From the NCBI RefSeq assembly GCF_001422885.1, contig NZ_LMMZ01000004.1, positions 84,715 to 148,714 on the forward strand: 64,000 nt of DNA, in the 5' to 3' direction. The notes below the pieces were generated by a model, which saw only the letters and a program-made list of their open reading frames with translations, did no database searches and was not told the origin of the DNA. A program made the position numbers and the translations under genes. Below, piece by piece: positions 25,994 to 34,702 of the stretch (position 1 is the stretch's first letter; each line of letters starts with the position of its first letter). Source of the stretch: Methylobacterium sp. Leaf104. GTDB taxonomy: Bacteria; Pseudomonadota; Alphaproteobacteria; Rhizobiales; Beijerinckiaceae.

Positions 25994-28132
25994 ATGAAGG
26001 CGAATGCTGCACGGTCTCCCTCTGCGATCCGGCCCGCGAAGCCCGCGGCCTCACCATCACCCGCGCGAGGCGCTCCGGTGAGCGACCCCGCACGCGATCT
26101 CTTCGCCGGCGGCAAGGCGCCCGCGCCGAAGGCCGCCGAGCGCCGCAAGCTCGAGGCCGCCGTGGCGCCGCTCGCGCCGCCGCCCGTCTCGGCGGAGGCC
26201 GGCTACGACGCCTCCACCATCGAGGTGCTGGAGGGGCTGGAGCCGGTGCGCCGCCGCCCCGGCATGTATATCGGCGGCACCGATGAGCGCGCCCTGCACC
26301 ACCTCTTCGCCGAGGTGATCGACAATTCCATGGACGAGGCCGTGGCCGGCCATGCCAGCTTCATCGAGGTGGAGCTGGAGGAGAGCGGCCACCTCGTCGT
26401 CACCGACAACGGCCGCGGCATCCCCGTCGACCCGCATCCGAAATACCCGAACAAGTCCGCGCTCGAGGTCATCATGACCGTCCTGCACGCGGGCGGTAAG
26501 TTCGACTCGAAGGTCTACGAGACCTCGGGCGGCCTGCACGGCGTCGGCATCTCGGTGGTCAACGCCCTCTCGGACGAACTCGAGGTCGAGGTCGCCCGCA
26601 GCCAGACCCTCTACCGCCAGACCTTTTCGCGCGGCCACGTGCAGGGGCCGCTGGAGACCGTGGGCCGGGTGCAGAACCGGCGCGGCACCCGCGTGCGCTT
26701 CCACCCCGATGCCGAAATCTTCGGGGCGCTGAAGTTCGACCCCCGCCGCCTGTTCAAGATGGCGCGCTCCAAGGCCTACCTGTTCGGCGGGGTCGAGATC
26801 CGCTGGCGCTGCGCGCCCGCCCTGCTCGACGGCCTCGACGACGTGCCGGCCGAGACCGTGCATCGCTTCCCCGGCGGCCTGCGCGATTATCTCGCCCGCG
26901 ACCTCGAGGGCAAGGAGCTCGTCACCGACGCGATCTTCTCGGGCAAGATCACCAAGCCCGGCGGACACGGCTCCCTCGAATGGGCCGTCGCCTGGATGGT
27001 GACCGACGACGGCGTCTCGGCCTCGTACTGCAACACCATCCCGACGGCCGAGGGCGGCACCCACGAGAGCGGTCTGCGCGTCGCCCTGCTGCGGGCCCTG
27101 CGCGAGCATGCCGAGCGCGTCGGCCAGGCCAAGCGCATGACGGCGGTGACCACCGACGACGTCATGGCGACCTGCGCCTCGATGCTCTCGGTGTTCATCC
27201 GCGAGCCCGAGTTCCAGGGCCAGACCAAGGACAAGCTCGCCACCGTCGAGGCCTCGCGCATCGTCGAGACCGCGATCCGCGACGCCTTCGACCATTGGCT
27301 CGCCGCCTCCCCGGGCCAGGCCAACAAGCTCCTCGACTGGGTGATCGACCGGGCCGAGGAGCGCCTGCGCCGGCGCCAGGAGAAGGAGGTCGCGCGCAAG
27401 TCCGCCACCCGCAAGCTGCGCCTGCCGGGCAAGCTCGCCGACTGCTCCAAGGCGGGCATGGCCGGCTCGGAGATCTTCATCGTCGAGGGCGATTCGGCCG
27501 GCGGCTCGGCCAAGCAGGCGCGCGACCGCGCCACCCAGGCGATCCTGCCCTTACGCGGCAAGATCCTCAACGTCGCCTCGGCGAGCCGGGACAAGCTCGG
27601 CGCCAACCAGCTGATCTCGGACCTGACCCAGGCGCTCGGCTGCGGCACCGGCGCGGGCTACCGCTCGGAGGACCTTCGCTACGAGAAGGTGATCATCATG
27701 ACGGACGCCGACGTCGACGGCGCCCACATCGCCTCGCTGCTGATCACGTTCTTCTACCGGCAGATGCCCAAGCTCATCGACCGCGGGCACCTCTACCTGG
27801 CGATCCCGCCGCTCTACCGGATCAGCCAGGGCGCCAAGACGGCCTATGCCCGCGACGACGACCACAAGGCGCAGCTGATCCGGACGGTCTTCAAGAACGG
27901 CAAGGTCGAGATCGGCCGCTTCAAGGGCCTCGGCGAGATGATGCCGGCGCAGCTGAAGGAGACCACCATGGACCCCAAGAAGCGCACGCTCCTGCGGGTC
28001 GAGGTGCTGGACGAGGCCCGCGACTCCACCGGGGACGCGGTCGAGCGGCTGATGGGCAACAAGCCCGAGGCCCGCTTCACCTTCATCTCCGAGCGCGCCG
28101 CCTTCGCCGACGGGGCCGAGCTCGACATCTGA
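25994..28132 (+). CDS. parE: DNA topoisomerase IV subunit B
   Basis: 712 residues of the GHKL ATPase and Toprim subunit that, with ParC, decatenates chromosomes. A poorly conserved 70-residue N-terminal extension precedes [20 protein letters not shown]. ATPase motifs [10 protein letters not shown] and DNGRGIPVD follow, with TSGGLHGVG. The Toprim motifs are [15 protein letters not shown] (about 497) and [16 protein letters not shown] (about 572). [10 protein letters not shown] and [10 protein letters not shown] are as expected. ParE rather than GyrB is indicated by length (no GyrB-type insertion) and by the SAKQARDR form. ATG 25994 follows GTGAGAGG; an upstream in-frame ATG at 25892 would run through the hairpin. 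Confidence 0.95.
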   Translation: MKANAARSPSAIRPAKPAASPSPARGAPVSDPARDLFAGGKAPAPKAAERRKLEAAVAPLAPPPVSAEAGYDASTIEVLEGLEPVRRRPGMYIGGTDERALHHLFAEVIDNSMDEAVAGHASFIEVELEESGHLVVTDNGRGIPVDPHPKYPNKSALEVIMTVLHAGGKFDSKVYETSGGLHGVGISVVNALSDELEVEVARSQTLYRQTFSRGHVQGPLETVGRVQNRRGTRVRFHPDAEIFGALKFDPRRLFKMARSKAYLFGGVEIRWRCAPALLDGLDDVPAETVHRFPGGLRDYLARDLEGKELVTDAIFSGKITKPGGHGSLEWAVAWMVTDDGVSASYCNTIPTAEGGTHESGLRVALLRALREHAERVGQAKRMTAVTTDDVMATCASMLSVFIREPEFQGQTKDKLATVEASRIVETAIRDAFDHWLAASPGQANKLLDWVIDRAEERLRRRQEKEVARKSATRKLRLPGKLADCSKAGMAGSEIFIVEGDSAGGSAKQARDRATQAILPLRGKILNVASASRDKLGANQLISDLTQALGCGTGAGYRSEDLRYEKVIIMTDADVDGAHIASLLITFFYRQMPKLIDRGHLYLAIPPLYRISQGAKTAYARDDDHKAQLIRTVFKNGKVEIGRFKGLGEMMPAQLKETTMDPKKRTLLRVEVLDEARDSTGDAVERLMGNKPEARFTFISERAAFADGAELDI

Positions 28133-28209
28133 GAACGCGATCGCCCGCGCCTCCGGCATTCCGGTGGCGCGGGCGATCGACGGGCGCTCGGACAGGGCCC
28201 CAGACGCGC

Positions 28210-28237
28210 GAAAGCCCGGCCGCGAGGCCGGGCTTTC
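28210..28237. terminator. Bidirectional terminator between parE and the porin gene
   Basis: GAAAGCCCGGCC and GGCCGGGCTTTC are exact complements around a GCGA tetraloop. A/T-rich ends on both sides make it a classical two-way rho-independent terminator for the converging parE and porin genes. Confidence 0.85.
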
Positions 28238-28291
28238 CCGTTGGCCCGAGCCCGCGCGACCGGATCGGTCGCGCGGGCGGCCGTTCGGATC

Positions 28292-29143
28292 CTAGTAGGA
28301 GCCGAACTTGTAGTTCAGGCCGGCGCGGACGACGGCGAACTCGGTGCCGCTGTTGCGGTTGGTGAAGCCGGGCTGACGGTAGAGAACGTTGTTGGTGTCG
28401 TAAGCGTAGACGCCAGCGTTGCGGTTGTTGTTCTCGAGGTTCACGTACAGGCCTTCGACCTTGAGCGTGACGGCCGAGGACTTGAAGAAGTTCAGGAACG
28501 AGTCGGTCGGCAGGGCGTACTCGATACCGCCGCCAGCGGCCCAGCCAGTGCGGAAGTCGTCGTTGCCGCGGAAGCCGCCGAAGGAGCGCTCATTGCTGCC
28601 AGCGCCGTAGGCGAAGCCACCGGTGCCGTACACGAGGGTGCGGTCGAAGGCATAGCCAAGGCGGCCGCGCACGGTGCCGAAGTAGTCGAGGCTGGCGGTG
28701 CCGCGCGGATCGACGAAGGTGACGCCAGGGGTGGCTGCAAAGGTGCCGGGACCGACGAGAGCGTTGTTCCGGCTACGGCCGAAATCGACGTACTGAGCGT
28801 CGGCCTCAACACCGATCACGACACCCGAGCCCGGGGTGAACTGATAGTTGTAGCCGATCTGGCCACCACCCGTGAAACCCTCGTTCGAGTTGTTGGAGTA
28901 GACGATCTGAGCGCCTGCGATGCTCGGCTGCACAAGGTTCGGAAAGACATTGTTGTAGACGTTGGTCTGGCGATTCGAGGCGTCGAAGCCGTAACCGGCG
29001 TTGAAACCAGCGTAGAAGCCGGTCCAGGTGAACACCGGCACCGGCACGAACACCGGGGGAGCCGCGCGGCGCGGAAGATCGGCGGCCGAAGCGACGGCAG
29101 TCAGGCCGGCGAGCACGGTGGAGGCGAGAAGCAGTCTTTTCAT
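28292..29143 (-). CDS. Outer-membrane beta-barrel protein (Omp25/31-like)
   Basis: 283 residues. A signal peptide ([20 protein letters not shown], then [10 protein letters not shown]) precedes [16 protein letters not shown], the hallmark first strand of the OmpA-like Omp25/31 porin family of Rhizobiales. Gly/aromatic-rich alternating strands follow, ending [15 protein letters not shown] with a terminal aromatic. It probably forms an eight-stranded surface barrel. Start ATG 29143 was chosen because the 37 upstream in-frame codons are leader-like. Codon use is less GC-biased than in its neighbours, as often seen in highly expressed porins. It ends at a two-way terminator. Confidence 0.92.
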   Translation of the reverse strand: MKRLLLASTVLAGLTAVASAADLPRRAAPPVFVPVPVFTWTGFYAGFNAGYGFDASNRQTNVYNNVFPNLVQPSIAGAQIVYSNNSNEGFTGGGQIGYNYQFTPGSGVVIGVEADAQYVDFGRSRNNALVGPGTFAATPGVTFVDPRGTASLDYFGTVRGRLGYAFDRTLVYGTGGFAYGAGSNERSFGGFRGNDDFRTGWAAGGGIEYALPTDSFLNFFKSSAVTLKVEGLYVNLENNNRNAGVYAYDTNNVLYRQPGFTNRNSGTEFAVVRAGLNYKFGSY

Positions 29144-29565
29144 GGATTTAACCTGGTCCTGGTTGGCGAGAGCCGGCGCGCTTGTAGTCCCTGGCCGACG
29201 CGAGGTCTGTCGCTTTCCTGCAACAAGGCCACCTATTAGGACCCCAGATGTCAAAGAAGGGTAAAGGTTAGCGATCGGTCATTTCGAGCTTTGTACGTCG
29301 GTGCCATCACGCACATCCTCGGGAGACAAATGATCCCGTCATTGGACGTCGCCTGTTGAAATCAAGACCCGCCGCAAGACTTTCTTCAGATCCGAATTAC
29401 CTGCAGCATTGTGCCGGATTGCGGGTCGATCTCACGTTTTATTGCCGTCCGCCGCGGGGTGGCGCTGTCTCGAAGCGCCGCCGGCGCAAGTCCTCCTTAA
29501 CCATGCCGGGCGAGACTTCGGGACGCGCGGCCAGGGTCCGCGCCGCCAGACGGACGATCGCGCCC
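29144..29565. other. Intergenic region upstream of the porin gene
   Basis: The first 250 bp are AT-richer and probably contain the porin promoter and its 5' leader. No regulatory palindrome stands out. A rightward open frame begins inside it at 29356, but its first 50 codons look non-coding, so the following gene was started later. Confidence 0.4.
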
Positions 29566-29880
29566 ATGCTCCTGCCCAGCCCCCCTCTCGACCTGCCCGC
29601 GGACGCGCTCGCCCGCGAGGCGAGGACGGAGTTCGGGCGCGGGGCGGCGGAGCCGCCGCGACCGGCGACCCTGCTGCCCTGGGCGCTCAAGGTCGGTCTG
29701 GTCGTCGCGGTGTGCGCCTTCGGCGCCACCCAGTACCTGTCCCGCGCCGTGGAGCGCGGCCCGGATCGCCAGCGCGAGGCGCGGATCCCGGCCGCCGATC
29801 CCGAGACCACGGGCGCCATCGGCCCCGCGGCGTCCCGCACGCGCCTCGATCCCTGCACGGCGCTCGACCTCAGGCGCTGA
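29566..29880 (+). CDS. Small single-pass membrane protein, hypothetical
   Basis: From ATG 29566, 104 residues: a Pro/Leu-rich N-terminus, one membrane helix (LPWALKVGLVVAVCAFGATQ), then a charged outer tail with PAADPETTGAIGP. The single helix and the ETTGAIG-type tail occur in many small Rhizobiales proteins of unknown role. ATG 29503 is an alternative start. It converges with the prenyltransferase gene 80 bp downstream. No family assigned. Confidence 0.5.
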   Translation: MLLPSPPLDLPADALAREARTEFGRGAAEPPRPATLLPWALKVGLVVAVCAFGATQYLSRAVERGPDRQREARIPAADPETTGAIGPAASRTRLDPCTALDLRR

Positions 29881-29960
29881 GCACGCGCGCCGAGGAGGGC
29901 GCCGCCCGCTCCGCGCGCCTCGAGGGCTCGTCCGCGCTGCCGGCCCCGAAGCCCGGGGAT

Positions 29961-30680
29961 TCAGGCGGCCCGGGCGGGCGCGGCGAGACCGCCGAAACGG
30001 CGGGTTCGCCCCGAGAAGGCCCGGAGCGCGGCGGCGAGGTCCTCCGGACCGAAATCGGGCCAGTGCGTGGACGTGAAGTGCAGCTCGGCATAGGCGCTCT
30101 CCCATAACAGGAAGTCCGAGAGGCGCTGCTCGCCGCTGGTGCGGATCACGAGGTCGACGTCCGGGATCGGCTCGCCGCTGACCGCCCGCCCGAAGGCGGC
30201 GGCCGATGGCGAGCCGGGCTCGGTCGACGTGCCCGCCAGCGCGCCCGCCGCCGCCAGGATCGCGGCGCGGCCGGAATAGTCGATCGCGATGCGCAGGTGC
30301 AGGCCGTTTCCGGCCGAAGTCAGGTGCTCCGCCCGGCCCATGGCCTCGGCGAGACCCGCGGGCAGGCGATCCCGCCGGCCGATCACGCTGAGGCGTATCC
30401 CCGCCCGCGCCAGGTGCGCGGCCTCGGTCTGGAGGTAGTGGCGCAGCAATTCCATCATGCCGGTGACCTCGTCCGGCGGCCGGCGCCAGTTGTCGCTGGA
30501 GAAGGCGTAGAGCGTCAGGGTGCCGATGCCGGCCCCGGCCGCCGCCGCGACGACCCGCCGGGTCGCCGCGACACCGGCCCTGTGGCCCGCCACCCGCGGC
30601 GATCCGCGCTCGGTCGCCCAGCGGCCGTTGCCGTCCATGATGATGCCCACATGCAGTCGGTCCTGCAGAGTGCTTTGCAT
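29961..30680 (-). CDS. cis-Prenyltransferase (undecaprenyl diphosphate synthase-like)
   Basis: 239 residues. All UppS motifs are present: [13 protein letters not shown] with catalytic Asp, [18 protein letters not shown], and [20 protein letters not shown] ending AYAELHF. It condenses isopentenyl diphosphate onto an allylic primer to make a Z-polyprenyl diphosphate lipid carrier. It is not in the usual frr-uppS-cdsA-dxr setting, so it is probably a paralogue with a special role; that is inference. ATG 30680 follows AGGAAA by 9 nt. The start codon lies inside a CTTTGC-type operator. It follows a winged-helix regulator gene by 67 bp. Confidence 0.92.
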   Translation of the reverse strand: MQSTLQDRLHVGIIMDGNGRWATERGSPRVAGHRAGVAATRRVVAAAAGAGIGTLTLYAFSSDNWRRPPDEVTGMMELLRHYLQTEAAHLARAGIRLSVIGRRDRLPAGLAEAMGRAEHLTSAGNGLHLRIAIDYSGRAAILAAAGALAGTSTEPGSPSAAAFGRAVSGEPIPDVDLVIRTSGEQRLSDFLLWESAYAELHFTSTHWPDFGPEDLAAALRAFSGRTRRFGGLAAPARAA

Positions 30681-30687
30681 TGTAAAG
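30673..30687. promoter_or_regulatory. Operator copy 1, over the prenyltransferase start codon
   Basis: CTTTGCATTGTAAAG: arms CTTTGC and GTAAAG with a 3-nt centre, one mismatch from the perfect copy at 31782-31796. It covers the ATG at 30680, so binding could block translation start or an internal promoter. Confidence 0.6.
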
Positions 30688-30747
30688 TTTCCTGGCAAAT
30701 GGAGGATGGATCTTGGGCGTCGGAGAGTGGCGAAGCCTGCGGACGGA

Positions 30748-31116
30748 TCAGGCCGGCTGCGGCCGGCCCGCGGCTTCGGGGGCGCGCTCGGCCGCCTCGG
30801 CGGCGTCGCGCACCACGCGCTCCAGCACCGCGAGATAGTCGAGGAAACGGCTGCGCCCGGCGGCGGTCAGGCCGCAGGTGGTCTGGGGCCGGTTGCCGTC
30901 GTAGCCCTTGCGGATCTCGACGAGGCCGGCCTCCTGCAGAACCTGGAGGTGGCGGCTGAGATTGCCGTCGGTGAGCCCGCAGAGCTGCTTGAGGTCGCCG
31001 AAGGCGAGGCCCTTGGGATGGGCGATCAGGGAGGTGAGGAGGCCGAGGCGGGCCTTCTCGTGGATGACCCGGTCCAGCCCCTCATAGGCGAAGGGAGCCG
31101 CCTCAGCCCGCGACAT
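30748..31116 (-). CDS. Winged-helix (ArsR/MarR-like) transcriptional regulator
   Basis: 122 residues. [20 protein letters not shown], then [20 protein letters not shown] and [19 protein letters not shown], make a complete winged helix with recognition helix GNLSRHLQ. The tail [17 protein letters not shown] is the usual dimer helix. The family includes small regulators that are often autoregulated. The gene overlaps the end of the upstream membrane-protein gene by 14 bp and precedes the prenyltransferase. It is the likely binder of the three CTTTGC palindromes; this is inference from position and symmetry. No metal-binding cysteine motif like that of ArsR is present. Confidence 0.88.
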   Translation of the reverse strand: MSRAEAAPFAYEGLDRVIHEKARLGLLTSLIAHPKGLAFGDLKQLCGLTDGNLSRHLQVLQEAGLVEIRKGYDGNRPQTTCGLTAAGRSRFLDYLAVLERVVRDAAEAAERAPEAAGRPQPA

Positions 31117-31720
31117 CGGTGGCCTCCGTGCTCTGGCGGACGACGAGCGCCATCAGCCCCTGCCCGACGGCGAAGGGCAGCCCCATCGCCCAGGGCGACA
31201 GGGCATGGCTCTCGGCCGTCAGCACCAGCACCGCGAGGCCGGCCACGAGGTACCAGGCGCCCACCAGGGCGACCGCCCGCGGCATGACCCGGGCGCCGGC
31301 GAAGATCCCCAGGCTCACCAGCACCTGCCACAGGCCGGGCAGCATCCACAGGGTCTCGGGCGAGACCCGCGCCAGCACCAGGGCGAGGAGGGCGCCGGCG
31401 GCACCGGCTGGCAGGAACTGCTCCACCGCGTCCCGGATCATCCAGTCGGCGAAGCCGCCGCTGTGCCGGCGGGAACGGGCCCACATCTCCCACCCGATCA
31501 GGCCGAGGGCGCCGAAGGCGGTGGCGATCCAGCCGCCGAAGTAGAGCAGCGGCACCGCCGTCGGATCGTCGAGGAGGACGGTCTGTGCCGCGGCGGTGGC
31601 GAGTGCGAGCCCCGCGGTGGCCGCGAAGGCCGCCGCTCCGTATCCCCGAAAAGCGCTGCCGCGGCCCAACTGCGCGCGGATGGCGACGATGTCGGCCAGG
31701 GCCTTGTCGAGATCCGTCAT
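31103..31720 (-). CDS. Multi-pass membrane protein of the prenyltransferase module
   Basis: 205 residues. MTDLDKALADIVAIRAQLGRG is a soluble helix, followed by five or six membrane helices, including FAATAGLALATAAAQTVLL, LLYFGGWIATAFGALGLIG and WLPG-like aromatic-rich helices. It begins an apparent three-gene unit with the regulator (14-bp overlap) and the prenyltransferase. ATG 31720 has GAGG about 9 nt upstream. Two operator copies lie just upstream. I recognise no characterised family. Such a protein could act on the polyprenyl product or on a membrane signal, which is speculation. Confidence 0.7.
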   Translation of the reverse strand: MTDLDKALADIVAIRAQLGRGSAFRGYGAAAFAATAGLALATAAAQTVLLDDPTAVPLLYFGGWIATAFGALGLIGWEMWARSRRHSGGFADWMIRDAVEQFLPAGAAGALLALVLARVSPETLWMLPGLWQVLVSLGIFAGARVMPRAVALVGAWYLVAGLAVLVLTAESHALSPWAMGLPFAVGQGLMALVVRQSTEATDVAG

Positions 31721-31733
31721 GGGACATGCCTCA

Positions 31734-31796
31734 CTCTGCATCGCAAAGTATATAGGCCTGCAAAGCGGATGCAAGCGGATTCTTTGCATCGCAAAG
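31734..31796. promoter_or_regulatory. Operator copies 2 and 3, module promoter
   Basis: CTCTGCATCGCAAAG (31734-31748) and CTTTGCATCGCAAAG (31782-31796) flank an AT-rich stretch with TATATA at about 31749-31754. The latter copy is a perfect 6-bp dyad with a 3-nt centre. The two copies are 48 bp apart, between the membrane-protein gene and the racemase-like gene. Confidence 0.7.
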
Positions 31797-31805
31797 CGAG
31801 GGGCG

Positions 31806-32534
31806 TCAGGTACGGGCCAGCAGGTTCGCGAGCGGCGGCGGCAGGCCGAGACTCGCGAGCGGCGGAGCTTCGTCCGCCGGGCGCCCTCCCCCGGCCGCGG
31901 CGGCCAGCACCGCGCGGGTGCCGGCCTCGACCGAGCACAGCACCGGGGCCGGCACGGCGCGCTGGATCCGCGCCGCGAGCCCGGCCAGGGCGGCCCCGCC
32001 GAGGATCACCGCCTCGGCGCCGTCCTCCCGGACGCAGGCGGTGCAGGCCGCGGCGAGGAGGCCGAGGGCCGCCTCCGGGTCGGCGGCGATCTCGGCCCCC
32101 GTGGGCGCGACGGTGCGCACGCCGGTCAGGCACGCGCCGAGGCCGAGGCCGGCGACGAACTCCGTCAGCATCGGCCCCCACAGGACGCCGCCGGTGACGA
32201 TGGCGAAGGGCCGGGCGCCCGCGCTCGCGGCCCGGCAAGCGGCCTCGGCCATCCCGACCACCGGGACCGGCGAGACCTCGCGCAGGGCGGCGAGGCCGGG
32301 ATCGCCGAAACAGGCGAGGTAGACCGCGTCGCAGCCGTGCCCGTGTTCGGCGAAGGCGTCGAGGGCGGCGTGCCCGGCGATCGCCGCCGCGGCGCGGCTG
32401 GAGATGTAGCGGGCCCCGAACCGTCCGGTGGCGGGAACCAGGGCGATGCCGTCTCCGGCGATGGCCCGGACATGGGCGGCCACGAGGTCGGTGACGGCGG
32501 CGGTGGTGTTGGGGTTGATGAGCAGGATGCGCAA
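31806..32534 (-). CDS. Asp/Glu (hydantoin) racemase family protein
   Basis: 242 residues from a TTG start at 32534. The opening LRILLINPNTTAAVTDLV is the family signature, and YLACFGDPGLAALRE holds the first catalytic Cys. VIVTGG-like and EAVILGGAALAG segments follow; the usual second Cys (GCxG) appears as GGAA, so the second catalytic Cys may be displaced or missing. Related enzymes racemise hydantoins, aspartate or allantoin. The TTG start is supported by GAGGA 6 nt upstream; longer in-frame extensions are Pro/Gly-rich and unlike the family. Its stop lies beside the operator region of the prenyltransferase module. Confidence 0.8.
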   Translation of the reverse strand: MRILLINPNTTAAVTDLVAAHVRAIAGDGIALVPATGRFGARYISSRAAAAIAGHAALDAFAEHGHGCDAVYLACFGDPGLAALREVSPVPVVGMAEAACRAASAGARPFAIVTGGVLWGPMLTEFVAGLGLGACLTGVRTVAPTGAEIAADPEAALGLLAAACTACVREDGAEAVILGGAALAGLAARIQRAVPAPVLCSVEAGTRAVLAAAAGGGRPADEAPPLASLGLPPPLANLLART

Positions 32535-32842
32535 TTCGGTCCTCGGTCCAGGGCGGGGATCGTACCCGCCGAGGCAAGGGGCCGGCCAAGGGGCCAGCCA
32601 AGGGGTCGGCCGGGATCCGGGTCCGGGGTCCGGGTCATGGTGCGCGGGCGACACGGGCCTGCGGATAAGCCGTCCTGACCGGGTTCCCCTCGATTGACAA
32701 GGCCGTGCAAGGCCCTAAGTGTCCCCGCAACGCGTGTGCGCGGCGGGTCGTGTGTCGAAGCCGCCCCTGATGCCAGCCGTCGCCGTGTCGATGTCCTCCG
32801 CGCCGGTTGGTCCATTCCCGCGCGCAACGGTTCTCATAGAAT
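32535..32842. other. Intergenic region with long leader of the helicase gene
   Basis: A stretch of 308 bp between divergent genes. It holds a candidate promoter at 32694 (see next entry), which would give a 5' untranslated region of roughly 115 nt for the helicase. No ORF with protein character is visible. Confidence 0.45.
32694..32722 (+). promoter_or_regulatory. Candidate sigma-70 promoter for the DEAD-box helicase
   Basis: A perfect TTGACA (-35) is followed after 16 nt by TAAGTG, a weak -10. It points to the helicase gene. A long leader is common for cold- or RNA-controlled DEAD-box genes. The weak -10 keeps confidence low. Confidence 0.35.
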
Positions 32843-34573
32843 ATGTCTTTTGCCGACCTCGGATTGAGCGACAAGGTCCTCCAGGCCGTCACGGCGGCCG
32901 GTTATTCCGAGCCCACGCCGATCCAGGCCCAGGCCATCCCTCACGTGCTCGCGCGCCGCGACGTCCTCGGCATCGCCCAGACCGGCACCGGCAAGACGGC
33001 GGCCTTCACGCTGCCGATGCTGACGCTCCTGGAGAACGGCCGGGCCCGTGCCCGCATGCCGCGCACGCTGATCCTGGAGCCGACCCGCGAACTCGCCGCC
33101 CAGGTGGTGGAGAATTTCGACCGCTACGGCATCAACCACAAGCTCAACGTCGCGCTCATCATCGGCGGCGTCTCCTTCGCGGAACAGGACGCCAAGCTGA
33201 TGCGCGGCACCGACGTGCTGATCGCGACGCCGGGCCGGCTCCTCGACCATTTCGAGCGCGGCAAGCTGCTGCTCACCGGCGTCGAGCTGCTCGTCATCGA
33301 CGAGGCGGACCGCATGCTCGACATGGGCTTCATTCCCGACATCGAGCGCATCGTGAAGATGGTGCCCTTCACCCGCCAGACCCTGTTCTTCTCCGCCACC
33401 ATGCCGCCGGAGATCGAGCGGCTGGCCGACATGTTCCTGCACACGCCGCAGCGGATCGAGGTGGCCCGGCCCGCCTCCACCGCCTCGACCATCGTGCAGA
33501 AGCTCGTGGCCACGAGCTCCGAGGGGCACGAGAAGCGCGACCTCCTGCGCCGCCTCATCCGCGGCGAGGCCGAGCTGAACAACGGCATCATCTTCTGCAA
33601 CCGCAAGCGCGACGTGGCCCTGCTCCAGAAGTCCCTGGCGAGCCACGGCTTCAACGTGGCGGCCCTGCACGGCGACATGGACCAGCGCGCCCGCACCATC
33701 GCGCTGGACGGCTTTCGCTCGGGCGAGGTGCCGCTCCTGGTGGCCAGCGACGTGGCGGCGCGCGGCCTCGACATCCCGGCGGTGAGCCACGTCTTCAACT
33801 TCGACGTGCCGCACCATCCGGAGGACTACGTGCACCGCATCGGCCGGACCGGCCGCGCCGGCCGGGCCGGACACGCCTTCACCCTGGTCAGCCGCGCCGA
33901 CGAGCGCTCGCTCAACGCCATCGAGGCCCTGATCGGCCAGCCGATTCCCTGGGCCGAGGGCGACCTCGCGACGGTGCCGGATTCCGCGCCTTCCGCGGAC
34001 GGCGAGTCGACCCGCACCCGCTACCGCGGCAAGACGGGCCGGCAGGTCCGGGGCGGCGAGGGCCGCGGCAAGCCGGAAGGCCGCAGATCCGAAGGCCGCG
34101 CCGCGTCGGGCGGCCGTCCGGAGCGGACCAGGGCCGAGAGCGCCAGGTCGAATCCGGCCAAGTCGAATCCGGCCGTGTCGGATCCGGCCGTGTCGGATCC
34201 TGCCCAGTCGGAATTGCTTGCCTCGGACGATGCCCTGAGGGCGGATGCCGGCAGCGGGCCGGAGGCGGCGGAGGACCGTGCGCCGAAGCGGGCGGGTCGC
34301 CGGGATGGGCGCACCGCGCGCTCCTCGTCCCGCCGCGGCGCGTCCGAGCGCGCGGCGCCGGAGACGGAGGTCGTGCAGGATCTCGCCCCAACCCCCGCGC
34401 CGCAGGCCTCGCACCGGGCGCCCCGTCCCGAGCGCACCGCCGAGCGGTCCCGCGAGGAGCGTCGCCCGCCACGCCGCCGCGGCGACGAGGACGAGGGCGA
34501 GACGCCGGTCGGCCTCGGCTCGCACGTGCCGGCCTTCCTGCTGCGTCCGGCGGTCGTCAAGCCCTCGAAGTAA
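32843..34573 (+). CDS. rhlE: DEAD-box ATP-dependent RNA helicase, RhlE-like
   Basis: 576 residues. It carries the complete DEAD-box set: Q motif (FADLGLSDKVLQAV...PTPIQAQAIP), AQTGTGKTAAF, LEPTRELAAQV, VIDEADRMLDMGF, SATMP, and HRIGRTGRAGRAG. It unwinds RNA duplexes and assists ribosome assembly or RNA decay in the cytoplasm. The two RecA-like domains end at about residue 385. The remaining 190 residues are a disordered basic and acidic tail, partly encoded by a 15-bp repeat (34147-34211). The gene is monocistronic with a long leader. Confidence 0.92.
   Translation: MSFADLGLSDKVLQAVTAAGYSEPTPIQAQAIPHVLARRDVLGIAQTGTGKTAAFTLPMLTLLENGRARARMPRTLILEPTRELAAQVVENFDRYGINHKLNVALIIGGVSFAEQDAKLMRGTDVLIATPGRLLDHFERGKLLLTGVELLVIDEADRMLDMGFIPDIERIVKMVPFTRQTLFFSATMPPEIERLADMFLHTPQRIEVARPASTASTIVQKLVATSSEGHEKRDLLRRLIRGEAELNNGIIFCNRKRDVALLQKSLASHGFNVAALHGDMDQRARTIALDGFRSGEVPLLVASDVAARGLDIPAVSHVFNFDVPHHPEDYVHRIGRTGRAGRAGHAFTLVSRADERSLNAIEALIGQPIPWAEGDLATVPDSAPSADGESTRTRYRGKTGRQVRGGEGRGKPEGRRSEGRAASGGRPERTRAESARSNPAKSNPAVSDPAVSDPAQSELLASDDALRADAGSGPEAAEDRAPKRAGRRDGRTARSSSRRGASERAAPETEVVQDLAPTPAPQASHRAPRPERTAERSREERRPPRRRGDEDEGETPVGLGSHVPAFLLRPAVVKPSK
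34147..34211. repeat. 15-bp tandem repeat within the helicase tail
   Basis: About four units of GTCGAATCCGGCC with two further bases, drifting to GTCGGATCCGGCCGT. It encodes a repeated S(N/D)PA(K/V) peptide. The length may vary among strains. Confidence 0.8.
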
Positions 34574-34702
34574 ACCGCTCCGTCGAAGCGCGCGTCCGCG
34601 CCGAGCTTAACCGCATCTCCACGATCGTTTCTGCATGATGCGGCGACGCGAGGACGCTCCGCTCGGAAATCGGGCCGGAGGGATGGGACGGTTGGACGGA
34701 CG

